Positions 9,642 to 20,152 of a stretch of 64,000 nucleotides of DNA are shown here, piece by piece. Below the pieces are notes generated by a model, which searched no databases, was not told where the DNA came from, and saw only the letters and a program-made list of their open reading frames with translations. Position 1 is the first letter of the stretch; each line of letters opens with the position of its first letter. The position numbers and the translations under genes are program-made. Source of the DNA: Trichomonas vaginalis G3 (taxonomy: Eukaryota > Parabasalia > Trichomonadida > Trichomonadidae); the NCBI RefSeq assembly GCF_026262505.1, contig NC_067206.1, forward strand, positions 13,326,205 to 13,390,204, in the 5' to 3' direction.

Positions 9642-12026
9642 ATGACAGAAATTGATACAAAAAAGCAACTATTAGCAAATTGTATACACGATTATAATGA
9701 AAAGATGCAAAACTTTCTACTCCTAGAAGAGATGCTTGACAATATTTCCGCGAATAACTCGTTTGAAATCTCAAAATTTATTTTATCAAATTTCAAAGGC
9801 GATTACAATCAAATTTATTGGCAAATTATGTATACATCATCGATAAGGCACCTATATTGGGAAGAATTACTGCAACTTTTCGCTGTACTAAATAAATATC
9901 ACCCTTGCACTATTCCAATCTTAGTTATGCGAAAGAATTTCAAACTATTTTCACAATGCTTAGTATATTTAAATGTAATACCAGATGAATTCAACAGTAT
10001 TTACGGTGATAAACGACCTTTGACCGAAATCCTCAAATACTTTCCAGAAAATTCATATGGAGAAATCATATCCCACGATGATATTGACAAATTGATCGAC
10101 AGATCAGCTGATATTAACTTCAAAGAGAACATCCTTAAAGAAATGCCTAATTATTCTTGTTCAAATCCTCTCCAATTCGCCGCAAAATACGGATCAGTTA
10201 ATTGCTTTAAATTCCTTATGAATAATGGATTTGATATCAAAAATAGCAGTGTTGCCAGAACAGCAATTGCTGGTGGAAATCTCGAAATCATCAGAATAAC
10301 TCTCCAAGCAGGGGAAACATACAAAGGATGCTCAAAAATTGCAGTTCAATGGCATAGGAATGATGTTTTAGAATGGTTACAAAATGAATATGAAAGTGAA
10401 AAAAGTTATTGTTCTTTATTCGATTGCATTGACTTTTATAATATGAGATGCCTTTTTTCCTTCTTATCTCCTGAAATTGATTTCAATCAAATGTCAAATG
10501 GAGCTTCTTTGCTTTATGTTGCATGCGCAAATAATTTAAACACTCTTGTTAAGAAAGTTCTTATTAAATATGGCTATGACGTAAATCAGTCTACAAGAAA
10601 CGGATCTACACCATTATGTGCTGTTTCACAAAATAATAATCTCGAATTGGCAAAAATTTTACTCAAAATGGGAGCAAATCCTGATAAAAAAGGTGTTTCA
10701 GATTGCTCTCCATTGTTTTTTGCATGCCAAAACGGAAATTTGGATATTGTTATGGAGTTACTTAATAAAGGTGCTGATATATATACTGTTAATAAATTCA
10801 ATCGCGGAGTATTGTTTGCTGGTTCTCATTGCAAAACTCCTGAAATTTTGCAATTCTTAGCGACAACAAATTTGAATTTTTCAACAAATGATGGCTATTA
10901 TGCTGTTATGAATTGCTGCTTATTGAATAAGTTCGAGAGTTTAACAGTTCTTTTAGAGAACGGCGCTTTACTTGCTGTTGAAAGCAGTGATGAAATGATT
11001 TCATCTCCATTGATCTCTGCTGCAGAAAATAACAGTATCGAATCAATGATGATTTTAATTGAAAAAGGTGCGGATGTAAATTACTGTCCTAAAGGAACAA
11101 GTCCTTTAATTGCCGCTTGTACAAACGGAAACCTTGAATGCGCTAGACTCCTTATTGAGAGTGGTGCTGATATTAACTATAATGGATCTGAGAAGAGAAC
11201 ACCATTAATTGCTGCATGTAAAAGTTCCAAAATTGAACTGGTTCAAATGCTATTAGATTATGGTGCAAAAACTGATTATGAACGAATATTAAGTGCTGCT
11301 ATTAGCTCCGGCAATTACCAAATAATGAAAATGATATCAGATAAAGGCTGCAAAGTTGATTATGAATCAGATGAAAATATCATAAATGCACTCACGTCTA
11401 GAAATACAGAAGATTCTCCAAAAATCATAAGATTCTTATTAGAAAATGGTTTTAATCCAAGTAATGGAGAGCTATTAATGAAATTATGCAAATTACGATT
11501 CTATAAAACTGCTAATGAGCTTTTGGATTATTATATTGAAAAAGGATATTTCATGAATTTGGAACAAAGAGATGAAAAAGATCAAACACCAATTTATTTA
11601 GCAGTTGGTGATAATAATTGTCTTCAAAAATTAATTAAAATGGGCGCCGACGTTAACTCTGTTAATATTAATGGAGCTACAGCATTATGCTATGCATGTC
11701 AAACTGGTGATTACGAAGCTGCTAAATTATTGATTGACATAGGGAAAGCAGATGTTAATATTGTTATGACAGTTGGAGCTACAGCTCTATATGTTGCAGC
11801 TCAAGATAATTTTCCTCAAATAGTAAGATTACTATGTCAAAGAGGAGCAAAAGTAGATTTATGTGCAGGCAATGTTCCAAGCCCTTTGTATTGTGCAGCA
11901 AAGAAGGGTTTCGCAGAGATTGTTAAGATTTTATTAGAATATGGTGCAGATAAGAACTGGCACAATGAAACAAACTCTGTTATTTCTGCTGCAACAGATC
12001 CATCTATTCAAGCTTTATTAGCTTAG
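9642..12026 (+). CDS. Ankyrin-repeat protein with DUF3447-like N-terminus
   Basis: A single frame of about 794 residues. An in-frame ATG 30 bp upstream (9612) is possible, but MTEIDTKK is the more usual kind of start. The first 170 or so residues are helical and resemble the N-terminal domain of the very large trichomonad ankyrin family. After this come at least ten ankyrin repeats with typical TPLxxAxxNGxxxxxxxLLxxGAD cores, for example SPLFFACQNGNLDIV, SPLIAACTNGNLECA and TALYVAAQDNFPQIV. Ankyrin repeats bind partner proteins and no catalytic domain is visible. There is no signal peptide or membrane helix. It is uninterrupted and differs from the broken Maverick genes around it. Confidence 0.9.
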   Translation: MTEIDTKKQLLANCIHDYNEKMQNFLLLEEMLDNISANNSFEISKFILSNFKGDYNQIYWQIMYTSSIRHLYWEELLQLFAVLNKYHPCTIPILVMRKNFKLFSQCLVYLNVIPDEFNSIYGDKRPLTEILKYFPENSYGEIISHDDIDKLIDRSADINFKENILKEMPNYSCSNPLQFAAKYGSVNCFKFLMNNGFDIKNSSVARTAIAGGNLEIIRITLQAGETYKGCSKIAVQWHRNDVLEWLQNEYESEKSYCSLFDCIDFYNMRCLFSFLSPEIDFNQMSNGASLLYVACANNLNTLVKKVLIKYGYDVNQSTRNGSTPLCAVSQNNNLELAKILLKMGANPDKKGVSDCSPLFFACQNGNLDIVMELLNKGADIYTVNKFNRGVLFAGSHCKTPEILQFLATTNLNFSTNDGYYAVMNCCLLNKFESLTVLLENGALLAVESSDEMISSPLISAAENNSIESMMILIEKGADVNYCPKGTSPLIAACTNGNLECARLLIESGADINYNGSEKRTPLIAACKSSKIELVQMLLDYGAKTDYERILSAAISSGNYQIMKMISDKGCKVDYESDENIINALTSRNTEDSPKIIRFLLENGFNPSNGELLMKLCKLRFYKTANELLDYYIEKGYFMNLEQRDEKDQTPIYLAVGDNNCLQKLIKMGADVNSVNINGATALCYACQTGDYEAAKLLIDIGKADVNIVMTVGATALYVAAQDNFPQIVRLLCQRGAKVDLCAGNVPSPLYCAAKKGFAEIVKILLEYGADKNWHNETNSVISAATDPSIQALLA

Positions 12027-12237
12027 TTACCTCATTATTGTGAAATAAATAATTTTATATGAAGATTTCAGATTAAATTTTTTAATACAGTAATGCATTT
12101 ATATCAATTTGGGATAAACAAATTGTGAACAATTTATATATTTATTGATTTTTTTATTTTCTCAACTTTCTACCTCATATAAATCTAAGGAGAATAAATT
12201 TATATAATTAACACATCATAAAATAACTCAATACTAA

Positions 12238-12244
12238 TCACTTT
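12238..12244 (+). promoter_or_regulatory. Initiator-type promoter motif (TCACTTT)
   Basis: TCACTTT fits the trichomonad TCAYTW initiator and lies about 25 bp upstream of the ATG at 12263, the usual spacing for these short leaders. It supports 12263 as the start of the next gene. Confidence 0.6.
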
Positions 12245-12262
12245 ACAAAAGAACAAAAATTG

Positions 12263-12808
12263 ATGAGTGATGATCCATCAGGAGCCACAAAGAAAATAAA
12301 AGCCAATGCAACCCTAAAGATGGAGAGTGGCGTGATGACGCCTATTTTAAACGAAATTATACGAAAACGTCTTCAAAAAACAATTGACCGGGATGATTAT
12401 GATATTCTTCGTCGAGAAGACATATCTCCTTCTTTAGAAACCATAGTTTATGAATTGAATACATATAACTATGATAAATTCTCGAAATTTTCAGAACAAT
12501 TTCAACAATTTTTAAATTGCGAATCAAATTTTAAAAATTCGTATTCAAAACTAATTTTACAAGATATAAAAAACGAATACACCAGTAAATTAGAATATTG
12601 GAAGCAATTATCAGAATTAAACCTTAAAACCCCAGCAATCGAAGCTCTTGAGAATATAAAACGCATACTTGGTGCATCTCAAGAGGAAATCAATGAATAC
12701 AAGGAAAAATTCCTTGAAATCAAAAAGCAAATCCAAGAAATGAGAAATGAAATTGATTCAAAGCAAACTGATGATCAACAAATCAACTATAAAGTAGTTA
12801 ATTACTAG
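12263..12808 (+). CDS. Small coiled-coil protein, unknown function
   Basis: A 181-aa protein (start MSDDPSGATKKIK; the initiator motif upstream supports this ATG). The N-terminal 20 or so residues are basic and disordered. Two helical, charged segments follow (about 35-110 and 125-170), with a likely coiled coil near residues 125-165 (EEINEYKEKFLEIKKQIQEM). There is no signal peptide, membrane helix or catalytic motif. The length and helix pattern are those of a small complex subunit, but I do not recognise the family. Confidence 0.75.
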   Translation: MSDDPSGATKKIKANATLKMESGVMTPILNEIIRKRLQKTIDRDDYDILRREDISPSLETIVYELNTYNYDKFSKFSEQFQQFLNCESNFKNSYSKLILQDIKNEYTSKLEYWKQLSELNLKTPAIEALENIKRILGASQEEINEYKEKFLEIKKQIQEMRNEIDSKQTDDQQINYKVVNY

Positions 12809-13174
12809 TTTATTATTCCAATTGACCAAACTTATAATATTTTTTAAAAAATACTTGGAAAAGATCGCATTTCGGTCATTTGACAATCACCGACCAAGGT
12901 TATACCAAATCATGGCAGTGTTTTGATCATTTATGATATATATGATTAGAAATTAGAAAATCTGAATTTTAATTATATGTCTTATGCTTTACTTGCCTTT
13001 ATAGAGCATATATTCGTTCATTATTATCTTTATTTGTCCAAATAAATTGTTTGTTATTTTATTTTTTAGAGATATTAACGCTTTTTCAAACCGAAATGAT
13101 ATCCGTTACTTCAGCGAAGCAATTCAATCTCAATTTAAAGCATGCTTATTTTCATATTTTTCTCGAGCAATCTG
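12809..13174. other. Intergenic, AT-rich
   Basis: I see no gene. A TCATAT at 13152-13157, about 20 bp before the next ATG, could serve as an initiator (TCA+YW form). Confidence 0.4.
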
Positions 13175-13498
13175 ATGGCCGAAAGCCAGAATGAAACTTC
13201 TGAGAAAAAGATTCAATATACTCCAGAAATTAAGTTTAGAATATAAGAAACTGATAATGAGTCGCTAAAACGCTTTGAAGACTTAATTGATGTTGAACCT
13301 GTAGATACCATCGAAAAAGTTAACAAGATTATTTCAGATTCAGAACAAACATCACCTGATAAACCAGGAACTCCTATTCAATTAGCTCAGCGTAAGAAAG
13401 ATATTGATCTGAAACGTATGATGGAGCCTCAAATACAAGATTTATTATCAGAAACATTAGGTGTCCTTAGGAAATACGGAGCATCAGCTCAACACTAA
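13175..13498 (+). pseudogene. 107-codon host gene with one in-frame TAA
   Basis: From ATG 13175 the frame reads 23 codons (MAESQNETSEKK...), meets a TAA at 13244-13246, and then stays open in the same frame for 84 codons to a TAA at 13496-13498. Both halves have the same hydrophilic, acidic/lysine-rich composition (for example ETDNESLKRFEDLIDVEP) and no other interruption. That points to one gene with a point stop rather than chance. No GTAYGT-type intron start is nearby. It may be a recent pseudogene or a sequence error. The product would be a small soluble protein of unknown function, with a helical C-terminal half. Confidence 0.55.
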
Positions 13499-13826
13499 CT
13501 ATTGAATTGCTTTTACAAATTCTTTCCATCATTGATCAATTTATTTAAAAAAATATTATATGTTGTTTGTTATGTATTTAGAATTACAACTAATAAAGCT
13601 AAAATGACTATCTTAAATCAAAATAATTTTTCAAATTGTTCAAATATAGCAGATTCATCCACTTTAATCAACGATCCTATTTCTTAGACAATATACCTAA
13701 TAGAGTATTATACATAGTAAGGCTTTAATATTTAATACTTTCGATTATTTTTTATAAATCTTGTCAAAAGAAAATAAAATCTGAGGTTTTATGTAGGTAA
13801 ATTACTTTTATTAGTATTACATATGT
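13499..13826. other. Convergent intergenic region
   Basis: This AT-rich stretch lies between the 3' ends of two convergent genes. A short open frame in it has no support. I see nothing else. Confidence 0.5.
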
Positions 13827-14516
13827 TTAAACTTTTGCAGTAACGAGGTAAATCGGAACTTTCTGGTTGAGGTGTTCGAATGAACCAAAATCTTCCCATT
13901 TGATGTCCTTGAAATCTTTTTCAGTGAGAGCAGTGACCAAAACATTTGGTTCGAAGCCGTGATGAGGAATTGGAACATTATCTGGGATTACTCCTGTGTA
14001 AATCTCAATGATAATAAGCTGCCCTCCTGGGTTGAGGAGAGCGTGCATCTTTTCGAGTGCGCCTTTGTAATCTTCAACATGATGAAGACAAATTGAAGCA
14101 AAGATGAGATCAAACTTCTCTCCATCGTATTCTTCGATCTTCTTGTTAACGATCTCGTAGTTCTCTGCCTTGAGATATTCAACTCCCTTCTGAACTTGTT
14201 CAATTGCAGGCTTTGATGGATCAAGGAATGTCATCTTTTTGCTTTCCTTAATGAGACTGAGACCAACCAAACCTCTTTCGCAGCCAAAATCAAGGACGTT
14301 CATTGTCGAATTAAGTTTTGATCTTGTTCTGATTGTATCTGCGAATCTTGAGATTCTTTCAACAACATTAGCCTCGATCTCGAAGTGTTTGAAGAACTCT
14401 TCCATACAGTTAGACATTCCGCAACGAGGGAAAATGAAGTCATTCTTTTCACTTTCAATACTTTGTGAATATTCAAAATTAAATTTTTCATAACATTGAT
14501 TGTTTTGGTAAAACAT
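13827..14516 (-). CDS. Class I SAM-dependent methyltransferase
   Basis: A 229-aa soluble protein with a Rossmann-type methyltransferase fold. Motif I is VLDFGCERGLVG at residues 74-85, and the acidic end of strand 2 is FLDPS near residue 98. FDLIFASICLHHV near 135 is the motif-IV/post region of the UbiE/Methyltransf_11 type, and LLNPGGQLIIIEIY follows. The substrate is not evident; small-molecule or protein targets are both possible. A TCACA initiator-like motif lies about 25 bp upstream on the minus strand. The frame is whole and the sequence is richer in G+C than its surroundings, as expected for an expressed gene. Confidence 0.85.
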   Translation of the reverse strand: MFYQNNQCYEKFNFEYSQSIESEKNDFIFPRCGMSNCMEEFFKHFEIEANVVERISRFADTIRTRSKLNSTMNVLDFGCERGLVGLSLIKESKKMTFLDPSKPAIEQVQKGVEYLKAENYEIVNKKIEEYDGEKFDLIFASICLHHVEDYKGALEKMHALLNPGGQLIIIEIYTGVIPDNVPIPHHGFEPNVLVTALTEKDFKDIKWEDFGSFEHLNQKVPIYLVTAKV

Positions 14517-15553
14517 AATAATTAATCTAAAAATTGTTTTGTGAAGTTTACATCGATCCTTACTACCGCAATCATTGTTGTCAGGGTAATACGAAAATCA
14601 TATTTTTCATTTTATATTTTGAAGAGGAATTCAAAATTTTCATTTTCCCCTAATGGCCACAAAATACTTTTTGAAGACATTTTAGTGGTTATATCTCCAT
14701 ATTTTGAGACAGATTTTAACTGTACAGTGGTCTGGCTTATTTGCTCATGAAAAAATCACTCAAAAGCTCAATATTTTTCATTTTAATTCGATTTCAACGG
14801 ACAACTGACCAATTATCTCGTTTTCCTAGGGCAATTTACCCTTGTCATGGCCATTCCATTCAAAATTCAGACAGATATCTTTTTAGCTTCCAACATTTCA
14901 TGACATGTTTTATTTCTCAGAAAAAGTATTCCATATTGAACCAAAATTGATAGAGCCTGTGATATTTGGCTGGCCAACTAATCAATTACTATATCTATTA
15001 ATTTTTTTTTGAGTTTGATGAATTTTTTTATTGTAATGAGATTTATCAATGCTTTTGAATGAGTCTGAGTTCAGCTGCATATGAAGTATGCTTCAACCAT
15101 TACTTAGTGAGTTATCAATTTGAATATGAAATCTCATTAAAACCTATCAAAATAATTAATGTAGAACAAACGAGAATTCTGTCATCTTTGTGAATTTTCT
15201 AAGCTTCTGAGAAAGTGTCTTTGTATTTTATTAAAAACTGAAAAATTCATTCTTGAATAAAGTATTTCATAGAATTCATGAGAGGCCCGAACTTAATATT
15301 TCATCATGCGAGTTAAAAATCTCCATATTGCAACCATAGAAATTCAAAAAAAGAGTTTTTATTATTTGTTCTTATTTGAATAGTAAAAATTAATTTAATA
15401 TAACATATAGGTTCAAGTATACAGGCCATTTACAAGCACTTCTCTGAATACTCAGAAACCATCTATAAATTCTAACTAATCATAATCTTCTGCCAGGTAT
15501 TTAGAAAGATTGAATTAGATTTCACGAAGCTCATTGATATGTTGATTTAGAAT
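14517..15553. other. Intergenic region, no gene seen
   Basis: About 1 kb of AT-rich sequence holding the methyltransferase promoter at its left and the 3' flank of the glycosyltransferase at its right. A short direct repeat (GAAAGATTGAATTAGATT) at about 15507 and 15567 duplicates the last codons of the glycosyltransferase into the 3' flank. Confidence 0.5.
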
Positions 15554-16478
15554 CTACCAAGTTTTTTGAAAGATTGAATTAGATTCATAAGTTCCAACAA
15601 CGTCGTACCCGAAATGTTTTGTAAACATCTGGCAACATTTATCTCTTTTCTCCTTGTGATCCTTTCCGAAGCTAATTCCGAAAACTCCAAGATGGATCAC
15701 ATCTAAATTAATTGCAATCGGTGACTTCTTAAATTCATGACTCGCTATGTAGTTCATCAATATATCATCACAATTCCTAATTTTAACACAATAATCAACA
15801 AGTTCTTTATATTTTGGTAAGTGATAATACTCAAGCATTTTAACGTTCAAGAATGCGAAGTTTGTTATCACCATATTATAGGGACGGTCGTATTCGAATA
15901 AATTATATTTGTCTTTCTTGAATGATCTCGTTCTTAAACCGAAGATTCTATCGGTGAAATTGTTCTTTTTGTAGACAACAAAGGCTCTGTCGAGTTCTGT
16001 TCCTGAAATGACTAAGTCATCGTCCATTATAAGTACTGTGTCTGTGCTCAAGTTCTCTGGAGCTATAAATCTGTCTGTGATGAATCCAGATACAGTTGGT
16101 AAGATTGTAACTGGAATATGGCCGTCGTTTGGCTTGAATCCAAAGAAATCTAAGTTTGGTATTGGATTATTTGTGTCAACCCAATAGATAAATATTTCTT
16201 TCAAGTGTGGTACTTGGTTAAACGAGATTTTATTTAATTGTCTGCGAATCATTGACTTTCTTGGGAAATGAGTTGCGATAATGATTGAAAACTTGTCATC
16301 AACACCATCGAATTCTGGGTTATCATTGACTGAAGAATTTTGGTAATATAAAAAAGAGAATAACGTTTAATATCAGGATTGCACAAGAAAGCAAACCAGC
16401 AACTATTAAAACGAACCTTCGATAACTTTGATTCTTTCCTTGACATTGATATAATAGATCAAAAACACTAAATGACAT
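15554..16478 (-). CDS. GT64 / exostosin-type glycosyltransferase, with one frame change
   Basis: The C-terminal 232 codons are open and match the EXT/EXTL glycosyltransferase-64 domain: DRFIAPENLSTDTVLIMDDDL carries the Mn-binding DDD. The later parts YNMVITNFAFLN and NCDDILMNYIAS correspond to the family's G-A-F and C-E-D-I-A-M-N blocks. Upstream, the frame from ATG 16478 gives a short cytosolic tail and one hydrophobic helix (FVLIVAGLLSCAILILNVIL), i.e. a type II Golgi topology. The two parts lie in different frames, and a single-base change in the six-A run at 16350-16355 (plus strand) would account for it, giving about 307 residues. This may be a homopolymer sequencing error or a real lesion. 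The likely role is sugar transfer in the Golgi. Confidence 0.8.
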
Positions 16479-16970
16479 TTGTAATTATTTTTACGTAGTG
16501 TCAGGATTTTTTTTGTAAGTATGCCCCCTCATAGTGGAACTCTATTTGTAATATAACACAATTAAATGTTGCAAATTTTTAGACAAAAAAACATATTATA
16601 AATCGAGCTTCTAGGAAATTTAATTTCTTTCGAATTTTTGTGATGGGTTTTCAATTATATAAAAGAAGGAAAAATATTGAATATATGTTATATAAAAATA
16701 TATGTTATTTAATGACAAAAATTTTTATTTCGTTTCCAATCAAATTATTTTGATAGACATTCTATTGAATTAAAATATTTTTATTTCAAAGGCCAGTATT
16801 ATGTGTTCTGACTGATCAATATATATCTAATAATTTGGAATGGTGCAATTTCGAATTTTTCATTTTTAGGGTGAAAAAAAAAATCTAAAACGAGGAAATG
16901 CAAAGAATAAAATTAGATGCTCCATTTTCAAGAAAATCAATGTTTTTATTAGTTATAATACCATTTGGCG
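16479..16970. other. Intergenic region between two minus-strand genes
   Basis: AT-rich, no coding signal. It contains the 3' flank of the membrane-protein gene and the start region of the glycosyltransferase gene. Confidence 0.5.
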
Positions 16971-19525
16971 TTAATGATGGGCTTCAAACCAATTCTTAAA
17001 TTCGACACAATAAAAATCTTCACGACTTGCAGACAAAAACATAGGAAGTGCTATCATGACTCCCATAATGCTCATGTATCTTAGGAATCGTGTTAATATA
17101 GAAAACTCAACACTATCAATACTCAAATCACAAGCTTGATATAGGAGAGTAAATCTTTTTCTTATATCAAGTCGTTCACCATAAAGGTCTTCATCAATAA
17201 CTTCATTCAGTCCATCAACTGGTTTAATCAAGTTCTTTTGTATTTGAATTGGACCAACATCTGTATCACCTTCCAATGGATCCTTCTTCTTTTTCTTATC
17301 TTTGTCATCTTTCTTATCTTTGTCATCTTTATTCTTCTTTTCATCTGATTTGTCTTTGTTTTCTTTAATATTTTCAGTGTCGGAGATTTCATCTTTATCA
17401 ACATTATCATCTTCGATAATTTCCTCTTTCTTCTTTGATTTCGAATTACTTTTTGATTTTTCATCTTCATCGCTGTAACTGAAATCACTCATATCATCTT
17501 TATGTTTCTTACTCTTCTTGGAATATGATTCATCATCATTACTTTCATCAGATGAATTATCCAATAAATCATCTTCTTTGCCCTTTTTTGGATGAGAGTG
17601 TTTTCTTTTAGAATTCTTCTTTTTATCCTTTTCTTTTGCATCTTTTCCTTTATTAACTTTATTTTTATCTTCATCACTTTCTTTGTCTTCATCTTTCTTC
17701 TTCTTTTTCTTTTCTTTTTCTTCTGCAGCCTTCTTTTCTTCTTCTCTTTTGATTCGTATTTTATCATTATCAGAAAGCCTTGTTGGGTCAACAAGTTTCT
17801 TTTTATCAAGCATACTGGCAACAATTGCGCCAACTGTTGCAAGAACGCCAACAACATCTGCAATGACGACAAATACCGAGTTGACTTTTGCTGGAAGTGG
17901 TTTGGCAGCATTGATTGCTGCAACAATTCCGACGACTGCATTAGTTATATATAATATCATATCAACTAAGTTGTTGAGAAATGCGAAATATGGCTTTCTT
18001 ACTAATGTCAAAATAAACATCAAAATATGTAAAACAGGGAGGCATCCAATGATGTTTTTGTGTGCAAGATTTGCTAAAGTTGTAACGAGTAATACAAGGA
18101 ACTTATAGATAATTTTCACAATTGACCAATATGGATTGAAATAAGTTAAATCTTTGCAGAACTTCGCTCCAACAGTTTCAACTCTTGACATTAAGCAATG
18201 CCACCTGTATTCTTTAGAATCTCCATAAGCTGCAATAGTTTTGAATTGTTTTCTTGCTCTGTATATCAAAACAAAGTATAAAGCAGGGCATCCAATCATA
18301 ATGAATGCAACAGCCCAATAAAAATAAAAAATCCAATATGTTACAATTTCTTCATCAAAATAAATAGATGGCTGAGATTTAACAACACGAATTGGATTTC
18401 CACCACATATATGAGGACACATTCTGATTGCATATTCAATTTGATCGATTGTTAGATTTAATGTACCATGCGTTTCCTTATAAATGTTTGGATTATCTGA
18501 CATGAAATTTGTAAACATTTTCAAAATAGAGTTTGTGTTGTTAACAGTTATAATATTATTAGTAAATTGCTCTATTCCTGGATAATTATACCTTAATGTA
18601 TTAGAACATGGAATACAATGAGCTTGATCTTTTCGTAATAGATCATTACCTCGATAAGAACCCCAGTAATATCCTTCTGGACATTGTACAGTTGTACTAT
18701 AAATCATTTGGAGGAAATACGTTAAAAGAGGAATATAGAAAATATCTAAGAATAATGTGAATACTGTGAATGTGAGTTTCTTGAAGATTACTTTAATTTT
18801 GAGTTTTAATTTTCGAGTCCACTCACACATACCTAGTAATCCTCTAAAGATGAAGATAACAGAAAACATTGATAAAATAACTACGACAATTATATCTTTT
18901 TCTCTAAAAATAAAGGCAACAACACCAAAAATGACACCAAAAATATTTTTGTAATTTCAGTACAAAGACTCGGTTCATATGATTGCAGACCTTCTTTTAT
19001 TTTTTGAAGATATTCTTCTGGATCATGATTTGAATAAATAATTTTCTTTTGTTCATTAAAATCTTCCTCCGAAGGTGCGTATTTGATATCATCGATAGCA
19101 TTGTTCCAACATTTGCATACAAAATATCGAAATGTAAAGGCAATTATTGATGAAAAAATAACTATTAAGATTTGTGCATAAATTGGTACTTGATACAATG
19201 ACAAAAAGAACACAGGAAGTGCTGCTGTAAAATAAATTCCAAATCTGAATACAACGTAGAAATAATGAGTTCCTGATATGAAACTTGGAACGATAGTAGT
19301 TAATGATAAGATAATAAGAATGGCTAACATGAGAAATCTGAAGTCATGATTATTTAAATAATCTAATGTATTATTTGCAATTAGCATAATAAAATTTTTC
19401 AAAGCTCCGGCCCATTTCTTGATTTTCGTTGTAATTGGAAACTTATCGAAATCAATGGCAGATCCAATGTTTTGCAAAAATGTAATTAAAGACATTATTG
19501 CACTTGTCTGACTCAAATTTCCCAT
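16971..19525 (-). CDS. Large multi-pass membrane protein with Lys/Glu/Asp-rich loop, one frame change
   Basis: Two open stretches in one orientation (19525-18890 and 18869-16971) read as one protein of about 851 residues if a net one-base change occurs near the five-A run at 18906-18910. The N-terminal part has several hydrophobic helices. Next come more helices, then a lumenal Cys-containing segment (CPEGYYWGSYRG...CIPC) and further helices. A long cytosolic region follows, made of K/E/D repeats (many KKKKKK and KDDKDKK runs), with a last hydrophobic segment near the C-terminus. No transporter or enzyme signature is recognised. The layout is typical of the surface or endomembrane multi-pass proteins of trichomonads. 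Confidence 0.75.
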
Positions 19526-20034
19526 CAGTACAAATACTTAAAAATTGATTGAAGAAACTCATAGATTTTTTTTATAATCAAACAAGCAAAGTTATAATTT
19601 ATCATTAAGCCATAAGTTTTAACATTTTTCCCCTTGATTTTGGCCACTTTTTTTATCGTTTGAAAAACTATAGTTTTTGAATTTATAAATTATTTATAGT
19701 TTTCAATAAAAATATATAGATAATTTCGATGAACATTTTTTTAATATAAATCCATATTTGACATGATATATTTATCACTGATTTAGTTTATATTATAATT
19801 ACTTTATTAATTTCGGGAATTGAATTCAAAACCGAGTAATTTCCTAAAATGACAAGCAATCGGAAATTTTCATAATTCACATTTCTCAGTGATCTCAAAT
19901 TGATGCTAAATATTAACGTGAATTACTTTTGTATTACATCTCGACATCGAAAATTAACTTTTATACATTGAATGATTAATGAATAAGCCTAAAAGTTAAA
20001 CTTACAAAATTCTATTGCATTCAAAAATATTTAC
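19526..20034. other. Host intergenic DNA flanking the Maverick insertion
   Basis: AT-rich, no gene seen. It ends in TGTTAT (20035-20040), the left target-site duplicate of the M1 Maverick. Confidence 0.6.
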
Positions 20035-20040
20035 TGTTAT

Positions 20041-20100
20041 AAAAAAAAAAAAAAAAAAAAAGGTAGTGGGGCTTCCAGGCACTTCGTGCCCTCTAGCCCC
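20041..20100 (+). repeat. Left terminal inverted repeat of M1 Maverick
   Basis: About 58 bp matching the inverse of 44014-44070. It has a poly-A run of 21, GGTAGTGGGGCTTCC, then the hairpin AGGCAC-TTC-GTGCCT inside an outer GGGGCT...AGCCCC stem. After this it passes straight into TGTCACTTTTC repeats. The target duplicate TGTTAT precedes it. Confidence 0.9.
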
Positions 20101-20152
20101 CCGTCACTTTTCTGTCACTTTTCAGGAAAAAAACATTTTTATTAAATATAAA

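Noticed and set aside
13244-13246. Intron explaining the in-frame TAA
   Set aside because: No GTAYGT donor and no ACTAACACACAG-type acceptor around the stop; removing any short segment is not needed to keep the frame.
13502-13687. 61-codon ORF downstream of the small host gene
   Set aside because: It does not begin with ATG, has a low-complexity AT-rich composition and lies in the 3' flank.
17592-18108. Phe/Ser-rich open frames on the plus strand
   Set aside because: They are antisense to the Lys/Glu/Asp-rich loop of the membrane protein; poly-Lys codons read backwards give poly-Phe.
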